Shown: piece by piece, positions 54,726 through 62,987 of the stretch
How the letters are laid out: each line of letters opens with the position of its first letter
Position numbering within the stretch: the stretch's first letter is position 1
Assembly (NCBI GenBank): GCA_045565285.1
Contig: JBJLFR010000036.1
Coordinates: 46,361 to 110,360, forward strand
Source: CACIIZ01 sp045565285
GTDB taxonomy: Bacteria > Pseudomonadota > Alphaproteobacteria > Rhodobacterales > Rhodobacteraceae
DNA length: 64,000 bases
Direction: 5' to 3'
Position numbers and translations under genes: made by a program
Notes under the pieces: model-generated
The model's database searches: none
Told to the model about the DNA's origin: nothing
The model's input: only the letters and a program-made list of their open reading frames with translations

Positions 54726-55566
54726 TTTCTTTTTTAATTAGTTGTATAATTAACTTTAAATTATTCCATGTATTTCTTTTTTTTTCAGGGTTATTAATCA
54801 TAGATCTAATACCTTCAATTTCTATAGTTGGAATTCCAAAATAATTTCCAATATAACCATTTTTATTATTAAATTTAATAAAATCATTCAAACCTAGTAT
54901 ATTCGCAGGCATTTTACTAATAAATATCAAATACTTTGGAGAAATTATTTCAATGTACCTTCTCAAAAATGGTTTCATCAATTCCAAATCAGAAATTTTA
55001 TCATCTGAATTTTTAACAAGCCTGAAAGGAATTGAAGGTATAACAAATATGTTACAATTATTTTTATTTAAAGGAACAAATCCAATTGCCTCAATAATTT
55101 TTTCAAATAACTCCTTACATTCTTCGACATATGGTTGTTGTTGTAGTTCTTCTTCATAAGAAGGAGGTTCAGAGATGAAAAGGATTTTTGAATTAGAATT
55201 ACCAGCACCTAAGAGAAGTTTATTTGATCCTTTTAATGAATGAAATTTTTTGAAATTAATAATGTTATTTTCAAGAGACGATATATCTTTTGATAAATTA
55301 GCCAAATTCTCTATTTCCAAAATTACTTCCTGATTTACGATATTTGGATTATTATCTTCTATTGATGAATAGAGCTGATTGACAATTTTTTTATCAATTT
55401 GACTCTCTATTTTTTTCTGTTCAAGTTTTAATTTAGGATTTTGGAATGAGCTTAATTTCAAAAAATTGTTCCACAAAAAAGCATCTTTTTCAATAGTTGG
55501 ATCAAAAATACCAGCTTGCTCATAATCCCAAAGAGTCGCAAAAATTATTTTTTGTAAATGATTCAT
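54715..55566 (-). CDS. degenerate uracil-DNA glycosylase family protein
   Basis: 283 residues. The C-terminal 150 resemble family 4 UDG in length and order (KILFISEPPSYEEELQQQPYVEECKELF; IPSIPFRLVKNSDDKISDLELMKPFLRRYIEIISPKYL; a C-terminal NNPEKKRNTWNNLKLI). But the uracil-binding GEGPG loop reads SEPPS, the HPS motif is absent and only two cysteines remain, too few for the iron-sulfur cluster. So an active UDG is unlikely. Residues 1-120 are a helical, poorly conserved extension. Known in alphaproteobacteria beside moaB. Confidence 0.75.
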   Translation of the reverse strand: MNHLQKIIFATLWDYEQAGIFDPTIEKDAFLWNNFLKLSSFQNPKLKLEQKKIESQIDKKIVNQLYSSIEDNNPNIVNQEVILEIENLANLSKDISSLENNIINFKKFHSLKGSNKLLLGAGNSNSKILFISEPPSYEEELQQQPYVEECKELFEKIIEAIGFVPLNKNNCNIFVIPSIPFRLVKNSDDKISDLELMKPFLRRYIEIISPKYLIFISKMPANILGLNDFIKFNNKNGYIGNYFGIPTIEIEGIRSMINNPEKKRNTWNNLKLIIQLIKKENEH

Positions 55567-55674
55567 TAAGTAATTCTCTTTAAATTAAATATAAGAAACC
55601 TTTTCTGTTTAAAGGTCATTGTTGAATGTAATTAAATATATATAATAATTATAGTCATTAAGGGGTAGTTTTAA

Positions 55675-56604
55675 TTGTTAAAAAATAAAGATTTGTTAGG
55701 CATCAGAGAACTGTCTAAAAATGAAATTTTATATATTATCGATAATGCAAAAAAATATTACCATAATAATAAAATAACTACGAAGAAAAAAGTTTTAAAT
55801 AATTTTACACAAATAAATCTTTTTTTTGAAAATTCGACTAGAACGCAAGTTAGTTTTGAAATTGCTGGAACCTTATTAGGTGCAAGTGTAGTAAATTTCC
55901 CTATAAATAATAGTTCTCAATCAAAAGGAGAAACTCTTATAGATCTTGCTGCTACTTTAAATTCTATGACTCCTGATATTTTAGTAATAAGACATCCAAA
56001 TTCTGGGGCTGTTCAACTAATTTCAGAAAAAGTAATATGTCCAGTTATAAATGCAGGAGATGGAAACCACGAGCATCCAACCCAAGCTTTATTAGATATT
56101 TTAACTATAAAGAAAAGGATAGGAAGAATTGAAGACCTGAATATAGCCATCTGTGGTGATATTACTCATAGTAGAGTAGCCAGATCTAATATTTTTTGTC
56201 ATAGAAAATTAGGAAATAAAATAAGAGTAATTGGACCAAAAACTTTGATACCAAAAGATATTGATAAGCTTGGCGTTCAAGTATTTTACAATATGGTTGA
56301 TGGATTACGTAATATAGATGTTGTTATGGTGTTAAGATTACAGAAAGAAAGAATGGATGGTGGTTACTTTTCTTCTGAAAGAGAATATTTTCATCTTTAT
56401 GGTCTAGATGATAGAAAAATGAAATATGCTAAGGCATCAGCGATTATTATGCATCCTGGACCAATGAATAGGGGTGTAGAAATAGACGGTGATCTAGCTG
56501 ATAATATAGATAAATCTGTTATTACTATGCAAGTTGAAGCAGGTTTAGCTATAAGAATGTCTGTATTAGAGCTTCTTTTAAAAAAGAAAATTGATAATGT
56601 CTAA
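55675..56604 (+). CDS. pyrB: aspartate carbamoyltransferase catalytic subunit
   Basis: First committed enzyme of pyrimidine synthesis. 309 residues with the carbamoyl-phosphate loop FFENSTRTQVSFEIAG, the DGNHEHPTQALLDI motif and RLQKERMDG. The start is TTG at 55675, preceded by AAGGGG about nine bases away, with no ATG nearby. Its end overlaps the downstream dihydroorotase homologue by eight bases, as in the pyrB-pyrC' arrangement of pseudomonads. Confidence 0.95.
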   Translation: MLKNKDLLGIRELSKNEILYIIDNAKKYYHNNKITTKKKVLNNFTQINLFFENSTRTQVSFEIAGTLLGASVVNFPINNSSQSKGETLIDLAATLNSMTPDILVIRHPNSGAVQLISEKVICPVINAGDGNHEHPTQALLDILTIKKRIGRIEDLNIAICGDITHSRVARSNIFCHRKLGNKIRVIGPKTLIPKDIDKLGVQVFYNMVDGLRNIDVVMVLRLQKERMDGGYFSSEREYFHLYGLDDRKMKYAKASAIIMHPGPMNRGVEIDGDLADNIDKSVITMQVEAGLAIRMSVLELLLKKKIDNV

Positions 56605-57883
56605 AATAACAACATTAATTAATGCAATTTTAATTGATCCCAAATCCCTAACTCAAACTAATGGGTCTATTACAATTGAAGAAGGTTTTATTCAAAAAAT
56701 CAATGGTCCGACTAAAGGTAATATTATTGACTGTAAAAACTATTGTTTAGCACCTGGAATTATGGATTTAGGCGTTCATATCTGTGAACCTGGAGAAAGA
56801 CATAAAGAAAGCTTTAAATCAGCAAGTATGGCAGCTGCGTCTGGAGGGGTTACCTCTATTGTAACTTTTCCCAATACAATACCAGCTATTGATAATCCTG
56901 AGCTGCTAGAGTTTTTTATGAAAAGGGCTAGAGAATCTAGCAAAGTAAGAATTTGGCCAACAGCCGCTATTACTAAAAGAGTTGAAGGAAAGGAAATCTC
57001 CGAATTAAGTTTTTTGCAAGATGCTGGAGCTATAGCATTTACAAATGGCCTTAAATCTATAGAAAATCCAAAAATTCTATTAAGAGCCTTAAATTATGCT
57101 TCTTCTATTGATAGTTTATTTATTGGTCATTGTGAAGATTATTATCTCTCAAGAGGAGTTTCTGCTACTGCAAGTGCTTTTGCAACTAATATGGGTTTAT
57201 CGTCTGCTCCAAAAGAAACTGAGTTATTAGGACTAGAGAGAGATTCTTTGTTAGCAAATTTATCTAATGTAAATTATCATGCTTCTCAAATTACTACAGA
57301 AAAAAGTTTCCTCAAAATTAAAGAATTAAAATCCTTAAGAAATAAAATTACGGCTGGAATATCGATCCACCATCTTCTTTTTGATGAAACCGATATAAAT
57401 AATTATAGAACTTTTTTTAAACTAAGTCCTCCTTTAAGATCTAAATCTGATAAATTATTTATATTGCAAAATATTAATGATAATACCATTGATACCATCA
57501 GTTCTTTTCATTTACCACAAGATGAAGAAAGTAAAAGGTTACCTTTTGAGAGGGCTGCGTTTGGTGCTATTGGATTACAGACATTATTACCAGCTTGCCT
57601 AAAATTAGTACATGATAAGATTTTAGATCTTCCTCTATTATTCAAAAAAATATCCCTAAATCCAGCAAAAATATTGAATATAAAATCAGGAGCTTTAGAA
57701 GAAGGTTACCCCGCTGATTTAGTACTTTTTGACCCTAAAAAACCCTTTTTAGTAGATAGATTTAGTCTTTTATCTAAAGCCAAAAATACTCCATTTGATG
57801 GCTACAAATTATATGGTGAAGTATTAAAAACATTTGTTAGAGGAAAAGAAATTTTTAAATCGAGGAATATAAGTGATACCTGA
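56597..57883 (+). CDS. dihydroorotase homologue without complete active site (PyrC'-like)
   Basis: 428 residues from the ATG at 56597 within the end of pyrB. The barrel is clearly dihydroorotase-like (EPGERHKESFKSASMAAASGGVTSIVTFPNT, GHCED, KLSPPLRS, NPAKILNIKSGALEEGYPADLVLFDP). But the metal-binding HxH is Gly59-Val-His61, the DG after the first strands reads FTNG, and the TDHAP motif with the catalytic Asp is replaced by SSFHLPQ. In several bacteria such inactive PyrC' stabilises the PyrB dodecamer. A true dihydroorotase must lie elsewhere. Confidence 0.85.
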   Translation: MSKITTLINAILIDPKSLTQTNGSITIEEGFIQKINGPTKGNIIDCKNYCLAPGIMDLGVHICEPGERHKESFKSASMAAASGGVTSIVTFPNTIPAIDNPELLEFFMKRARESSKVRIWPTAAITKRVEGKEISELSFLQDAGAIAFTNGLKSIENPKILLRALNYASSIDSLFIGHCEDYYLSRGVSATASAFATNMGLSSAPKETELLGLERDSLLANLSNVNYHASQITTEKSFLKIKELKSLRNKITAGISIHHLLFDETDINNYRTFFKLSPPLRSKSDKLFILQNINDNTIDTISSFHLPQDEESKRLPFERAAFGAIGLQTLLPACLKLVHDKILDLPLLFKKISLNPAKILNIKSGALEEGYPADLVLFDPKKPFLVDRFSLLSKAKNTPFDGYKLYGEVLKTFVRGKEIFKSRNISDT

Positions 57884-58505
57884 TATTCTAAGAATTTGGG
57901 GAGCATCTCCAACAACAGATGCCGGTTTGATCTGGGTATTTTTTATCTTCTTATTTTCTTACTTAATAGGTTCTATACCTTTTGGGATTTTGATATCAAA
58001 ACTTTTTAAATTAGGTAACATTAGAAATATAGGATCGGGTAATATAGGTGCTACTAATGTTTTAAGAACAGGACATAAAAAAGCTGCTTTCCTTACTTTA
58101 ATTATGGACATAGCTAAAGGCTTAATAGTTGTTTTTTTAACCAAAGAATATTTAGGAATTACTGCATCACATTTTGCAGCTTTAGGGGTATTTTTTGGTC
58201 ACCTTTTTTCTATATTTTTATTTTTTAAGGGTGGAAAAGGGGTTGCTACATTTATAGGAATACAAATGATTTTAAACTTTTATGTTGGTGTTTTTATCTG
58301 TATTGTCTGGATAATAATAGCCATAGTCACAAGATATTCTTCTTTATCTTCACTAATTTCGTCTATTTTTTCTTTAGTAATTTTGATTTTATTAAATGAT
58401 TTTAGTTATTTATGGGTACAGATAATATTAGTATTTTCAATAGTAACGAGCCACAAAGATAATATTATCAACTTGGTTTCTGGAAATGAGAATAAAATTA
58501 AATAG
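57873..58505 (+). CDS. plsY: glycerol-3-phosphate acyltransferase PlsY
   Basis: Membrane enzyme using acyl-phosphate to acylate glycerol-3-phosphate. 210 residues, about six helices; motifs LIGSIPFGILISK, RNIGSGNIGATNVLR (substrate-binding) and LFFKGGKGVATFIG are intact. The start is GTG at 57873, with GAGG six bases upstream, within the end of the pyrC-like gene. It ends this pyrimidine operon; the dprA that commonly follows plsY is not present. Confidence 0.94.
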   Translation: MIPDILRIWGASPTTDAGLIWVFFIFLFSYLIGSIPFGILISKLFKLGNIRNIGSGNIGATNVLRTGHKKAAFLTLIMDIAKGLIVVFLTKEYLGITASHFAALGVFFGHLFSIFLFFKGGKGVATFIGIQMILNFYVGVFICIVWIIIAIVTRYSSLSSLISSIFSLVILILLNDFSYLWVQIILVFSIVTSHKDNIINLVSGNENKIK

Positions 58506-58524
58506 ATTTAAATATAATAAATAT

Positions 58525-59886
58525 TCAATATGAGTATTCACTATAAATTTGTTTAATGTCTTTAGACCAACTTTTATTATATCTAATAAGTATTTCGTCT
58601 GCTAAAGACATACCCTTATCTAAACTCGAAAATAGTGGAGACAAAAATTCACATTCATTTTGCTTAGTACAATGGATATTCATTTTCTTTCTATTTTTTA
58701 AACCATTCTCAGATAATAAAAGAGTTTCATGTGCTAGTTGCTTAACAGACTTATCACGAATAATCGCATCGAAACCTAATTTCGAAACATCCTTATAAAG
58801 TTTATAACGTTCATCTGCTGTCCATTCTTTACAGATATTCCAAGCCGTGTCCAGCGCTTGTTCGTCATAAATTATACCTACCCAAAATGCTGGAAGAGCA
58901 CAAATTCTAGACCATGGGCCTGCATCAGCACCCCTCATTTCGATGTACTGTTTTAATCTAGCTTCTGGGAAAATAGTGCTAAGATGATCAATCCAATCAG
59001 ATAATTTAGGCTTTTCATTAGGCAATACTGACAATTTTCCCTCTAAAAAATCTTGGAAAGATAGACCCATTGCATTGATATATCTATTATCCCTTTTTAT
59101 AAAATACATTGGAACTTTTAATGCATAATTTACCCAAGACTCAAATCCATATCCCTCATCAAAAACAAATGGGAGCATTCCAGTTCTTGATTTATCAGTG
59201 TCATGCCAAATTCTAGATCTGTAACTTTTAAATCCAGTAATCTTACCTTCAAAAAAAGGTGATGCTGCAAAGAGTGCTGTTGCTACTGGTTGCAAAGCCA
59301 ACCCAACTCTCATTTTTTTTATCATGTCTGATTCTGAACTATAATCTAGATTTACTTGTACAGTACAAGTTCTGAACATCATTTGTGTTCCGTGAGAACC
59401 AACTTTTTCCATATATGGAGCCATTAATTTATATCTATCTTTAGGCATAATAGGCATTTCTTTGTGCATCCATTCTGGAGCAGATCCAAGTCCGATAAAA
59501 CCAGCACCAATTCTATCAGCAACTGTTTTAACTTCTGCTAAGTGTGTAGCAACCTCAAAACAAGTTTCATGCACACTATCAAGAAGTGCACCTGATAATT
59601 CTAATTGACCACCAGGCTCTAAAGTAATATTGGCTGTATCTTTTTTTAAACCAATAATACATTTATTTTCTTCAATGGGTTTCCATCCAAATGTTTCAAT
59701 AAGACCATTTAAAACACTTAGAACAGAACAATGGCCTTTATAAGGTAATGGTTTTAAGTTACTTTTAATAAAGCCAAATTTTTCATGTTCTGTTCCAATT
59801 TTCCAGGAGCTTTTTGGTTTGCAACCATCCTCAAAAAATTGAATGAGTTGGTTTTTATTTTCAACTATTGAATTTAGTTTCGACAT
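58525..59886 (-). CDS. gshA: glutamate-cysteine ligase
   Basis: First step of glutathione synthesis; the plant-type/alphaproteobacterial class (GCS2). 453 residues: WKIGTEHEKFGFIKSNLKPLPY carries the ATP/glutamate-binding part, QLELSGALLDSVHETC and MFRTCTVQVNLDYSSE the core and EARLKQYIEMRGADAGPW the C-terminal region. gshB is not in the window. Convergent with plsY. Confidence 0.93.
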   Translation of the reverse strand: MSKLNSIVENKNQLIQFFEDGCKPKSSWKIGTEHEKFGFIKSNLKPLPYKGHCSVLSVLNGLIETFGWKPIEENKCIIGLKKDTANITLEPGGQLELSGALLDSVHETCFEVATHLAEVKTVADRIGAGFIGLGSAPEWMHKEMPIMPKDRYKLMAPYMEKVGSHGTQMMFRTCTVQVNLDYSSESDMIKKMRVGLALQPVATALFAASPFFEGKITGFKSYRSRIWHDTDKSRTGMLPFVFDEGYGFESWVNYALKVPMYFIKRDNRYINAMGLSFQDFLEGKLSVLPNEKPKLSDWIDHLSTIFPEARLKQYIEMRGADAGPWSRICALPAFWVGIIYDEQALDTAWNICKEWTADERYKLYKDVSKLGFDAIIRDKSVKQLAHETLLLSENGLKNRKKMNIHCTKQNECEFLSPLFSSLDKGMSLADEILIRYNKSWSKDIKQIYSEYSY

Positions 59887-59943
59887 TTTAAGATTATCCT
59901 TACTTGAAAAAAATTATGTTTTGAGAAATTTATTTAAATTGAA

Positions 59944-60717
59944 TTAGTACTTTCTCCAATCCCCAAAATAGCCTTGCCAAATACTTACTGATGCTACCAC
60001 TGCTGTTTCTGCTCTTAAAATTTGTTTTCCTAAACTCACTTTTTTGACAAATGAGAAATTATCAATAAATTCAGTCTCTTTCTTAGAAAAACCTCCTTCT
60101 GGACCAACTAAAATGGCAGCTGGGGAAGGATCTAAACTTTGAAATACTTTTAAAATTGGATCACCCTTTAATTTTTCATCACAAAAAAATAAAATCCTAT
60201 CTGAATCCCAATCTTTTAAAACATTTTCAAGTTTATTTAAATCTAGTAAATTTGGCATCCATGTGCTACCACATTGTTGCGCAGAACTAACCATTATTCT
60301 TTTATTTCTTTTTTTATTAAAATTATGAATATCAGTAAAATCTGATATGATCGGTATTATTGTTTTGATACCTAATTCAACACACTTTTCAATAATAAAA
60401 TCTGTTCTTGATCTTTTTAGTGGTGAAAAAAGAAGAGTTAGGTCAGATGGAACATTAGCTAAATTTAATAAGCTGTTAATTTTTAATTTAGCTGTTTTTT
60501 TTGAAAGTTGTATTATCTCGCATTTAAATTCACCGGAGCGGCCATCAATTAAATTTATTTGATCTCCTGTTTTCAATCTTTTAACATCAATTAAATAATG
60601 TATTTGATCTTTTGTTAAATCATAATATCCTTTTGATTCATATAATTTGGCCAGATCAACTTCACTATATAATCTTGTAATATTTTTGGTCACTTGTGGA
60701 GATCCTATTGAATTCAT
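59944..60717 (-). CDS. rsmE: 16S rRNA (uracil-1498-N3)-methyltransferase
   Basis: SPOUT-family enzyme methylating 16S U1498. 257 residues: an N-terminal OB/PUA-like domain (about 1-75), then the knotted domain with LLFSPLKRSRTDFIIEKCVELGIKTIIP, AILVGPEGGFSKKETEFI and LGKQILRAETAVVASVSIWQ. It is divergent from ubiA, with both 5' ends overlapping by ten bases. Confidence 0.94.
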   Translation of the reverse strand: MNSIGSPQVTKNITRLYSEVDLAKLYESKGYYDLTKDQIHYLIDVKRLKTGDQINLIDGRSGEFKCEIIQLSKKTAKLKINSLLNLANVPSDLTLLFSPLKRSRTDFIIEKCVELGIKTIIPIISDFTDIHNFNKKRNKRIMVSSAQQCGSTWMPNLLDLNKLENVLKDWDSDRILFFCDEKLKGDPILKVFQSLDPSPAAILVGPEGGFSKKETEFIDNFSFVKKVSLGKQILRAETAVVASVSIWQGYFGDWRKY

Positions 60718-61667
60718 TGAAAAATAAAATATTTAAAATTGCAGATTCATCAGAAGGAAATATTATAGATACTTATTTCCCAAATTGGAGTATTCCTTAT
60801 CTTCGCCTTAGCCGAGCAGACAGACCCACAGGAACTTGGCTTCTTTTGTTACCTTGTTGGTTTGGTATATTACTAGCCTATAATGAAAAAAACAACTTAA
60901 GTATTTCTTTTTACGAAGTCTGGTTATTAATAGCATGTGGATTGGGTGCATTTTTAATGCGAGGAGCTGGGTGTACTTGGAATGATATTTTAGACAAAAA
61001 TTACGATTCTAGAGTTAAGAGAACACAAAACCGCCCAATACCTTCAGGCCAAGTTACAATAATAAAAGCTATTCTTTGGATGATTTTTCAGTCTTTATTA
61101 GCTTTTCTAATATTATTAACATTCAATAAATTTAGCATTTTAGTCGCATGTCTTTCACTTGTATTAGTAGCTATCTATCCTTTTGCTAAGAGAATTACTT
61201 GGTGGCCACAAATTTTTCTTGGTTTAGCTTTTAATTGGGGGGTATTAGTAGGATATTCTGCAACTATAGAAAAGTTATCTATTTCTGTTTTCTATCTGTA
61301 TACTGCTTGTATATTCTGGACTCTATTCTACGATACAATTTATGCATTACAAGATATCAAAGATGATACTTTGATTGGAGTTAAATCGACTGCTAGGCTA
61401 TTTGGTAAAAATTTAAAATATTGGTTGTTTTTTTTCATTATATTATTCTTATCCCTTTTTATTTTGAGCATTATAACTACAAAAAATAATTTCAACTTTT
61501 ATAGATTATCTATTTTTTTAGCTGGAACAATGATGTTATTTTTACATTTAATTTTACAAGTTAAAAATTTAAAAACTACATCAACAGAGTCAGCTCTTAA
61601 AACTTTTAAATCTAATCGAAATACTGGATTCATTTTAATCTTAACTCTTATTGGAATTACACTTTAA
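60708..61667 (+). CDS. ubiA: 4-hydroxybenzoate polyprenyltransferase
   Basis: Membrane enzyme adding the polyprenyl tail in ubiquinone synthesis. About 319 residues and nine helices; the first aspartate motif CTWNDILDKNYDSRVKRTQNRPIPSG and the second YALQDIKDDTLIGVKSTA are intact. I place the start at the TTG at 60708, with GGAG six bases before; a GTG at 60696 is the alternative. Both overlap rsmE. Start uncertain, identity firm. Confidence 0.92.
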   Translation: MNSLKNKIFKIADSSEGNIIDTYFPNWSIPYLRLSRADRPTGTWLLLLPCWFGILLAYNEKNNLSISFYEVWLLIACGLGAFLMRGAGCTWNDILDKNYDSRVKRTQNRPIPSGQVTIIKAILWMIFQSLLAFLILLTFNKFSILVACLSLVLVAIYPFAKRITWWPQIFLGLAFNWGVLVGYSATIEKLSISVFYLYTACIFWTLFYDTIYALQDIKDDTLIGVKSTARLFGKNLKYWLFFFIILFLSLFILSIITTKNNFNFYRLSIFLAGTMMLFLHLILQVKNLKTTSTESALKTFKSNRNTGFILILTLIGITL

Positions 61668-61679
61668 ATTGAATTCTTT

Positions 61680-62162
61680 TTACCAATCATGTAAGATTAA
61701 TTCATCTTCTTCTTTACTTTGAACCCATGAACTATGTGTTTTATAATGCTCTTTTTTCCAGATAGGTGCTCTACTTTTTAGGAAGTCCATTATAAATTCA
61801 GCAGATTTAAATGCAGCTTTTCTATGTGCTGAAGCTGTAATAACTAAAACTATATTATCTCCTGTTAATAGCTTACCCACTCTATGAATTACTCTTATAG
61901 AATTTAAGTTCCATCGCATCTGAGCATCTTGGCAGATCGACAAAATTGCCCTTTCAGTCATTCCAGGATAATGTTCTAACTCAAGTGAAACTAATTCTTC
62001 TTTTTCTTCACTTATATCCCTAACTACTCCTATAAAATTTACTATCCCACCAATTATTTTTTTTGACTTTATAAAATTAATTTCTGAATTAATATCAAAA
62101 TCACCCTTTTGAACATTAATAGAAATAAAGCAGTTTTCGAAATTTTGATTCATTTTATCCAC
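61680..62162 (-). CDS. moaE: molybdopterin synthase catalytic subunit
   Basis: Large subunit of MPT synthase, transferring sulfur from MoaD to cPMP. 160 residues: GGIVNFIGVVRDISEEKEELVSLELEHYPGMTERAI, IRVIHRVGKLLTGDNIVLVI and the KAAFKSAEFIMDFLKSRAPIWKKEHY C-terminal block carrying catalytic lysines. It overlaps moaD by eight bases. Shares the 3' end with the convergent ubiA. Confidence 0.93.
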   Translation of the reverse strand: MDKMNQNFENCFISINVQKGDFDINSEINFIKSKKIIGGIVNFIGVVRDISEEKEELVSLELEHYPGMTERAILSICQDAQMRWNLNSIRVIHRVGKLLTGDNIVLVITASAHRKAAFKSAEFIMDFLKSRAPIWKKEHYKTHSSWVQSKEEDELILHDW

Positions 62163-62403
62163 CTGTCATTGGAGGAAAAAAAGCAACTTCTTTTACATTT
62201 TTAATAGATATATTTAAATCTTGAATTACTTTTTGATCCACAGCTACTCTAATTGCCTTTACATCTTCGAAAGCTAAAGCATATTTTTGATCAATTTTTA
62301 TAAGTTCTTTTATTAAATCGTTTACAGTTTCTGATTTTACTTCTACTTCTTCTGCGGGAACTCCTATTTTTTCCCTGAGCCAAGAAAAATACAAAATTTT
62401 CAT
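62155..62403 (-). CDS. moaD: molybdopterin synthase sulfur carrier subunit
   Basis: 82 residues of ubiquitin-like fold (MKILYFSWLREKIGVPAEEV), ending in the essential Gly-Gly (FFPPMTGG) that is thiocarboxylated. It is three bases after pgsA and overlaps moaE by eight, so the three are translated together. Confidence 0.93.
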   Translation of the reverse strand: MKILYFSWLREKIGVPAEEVEVKSETVNDLIKELIKIDQKYALAFEDVKAIRVAVDQKVIQDLNISIKNVKEVAFFPPMTGG

Positions 62404-62406
62404 TTC

Positions 62407-62970
62407 CTAATCTCTCAAAATAAAAAGCGATTTTTTAAAATACACTATTCCAGTATATATCGAAATTAAAGCTGATATCCATAACAAAAATATTCCTAAA
62501 TAATAAAAATGAATTTCCCAAGAAATATCTTGTGTTGAAATAAGTAAAATGATTATTGCAACCATTTGAAAAGCCGTTTTATATTTTGATAAAAGTAATA
62601 CATCAAAAATATTATGTTTGGCTCCAAAAAACTCTCTGATACCAGAAACTAAAATTTCCCTAGTAATTATTAAAATACTAGGTATGCCGATGAGATAATT
62701 ATATTTATGACTAAACACTAAAGTTAGAAAGCACAAAACTAATATTACTAATAATTTATCCGCTATTGGATCCAACATTTTACCCAGATCAGATGTTTGA
62801 TTAAACTTCCTTGCAATATAACCATCAAAAAAATCTGTAATCGAACATAAAAGGAAAATGATTAATACCATAAAACAGCCTGTTTCTTTAGAATCTATTA
62901 AAATAATAAAAGGTATTAATACTGAACTTATTATTCTAAAAGTGGTAAGAAAATTTGGGATATTAATCAT
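62407..62970 (-). CDS. pgsA: CDP-diacylglycerol-glycerol-3-phosphate 3-phosphatidyltransferase
   Basis: Makes phosphatidylglycerophosphate. 187 residues, membrane bound; the CDP-alcohol phosphotransferase signature DFFDGYIARKFNQTSDLGKMLDPIADK (Asp residues for metal/CDP) is complete. It follows uvrC, 17 bases away, as in many alphaproteobacteria. Confidence 0.95.
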   Translation of the reverse strand: MINIPNFLTTFRIISSVLIPFIILIDSKETGCFMVLIIFLLCSITDFFDGYIARKFNQTSDLGKMLDPIADKLLVILVLCFLTLVFSHKYNYLIGIPSILIITREILVSGIREFFGAKHNIFDVLLLSKYKTAFQMVAIIILLISTQDISWEIHFYYLGIFLLWISALISIYTGIVYFKKSLFILRD

Positions 62971-62987
62971 TGTTAATTTATGCCTAT

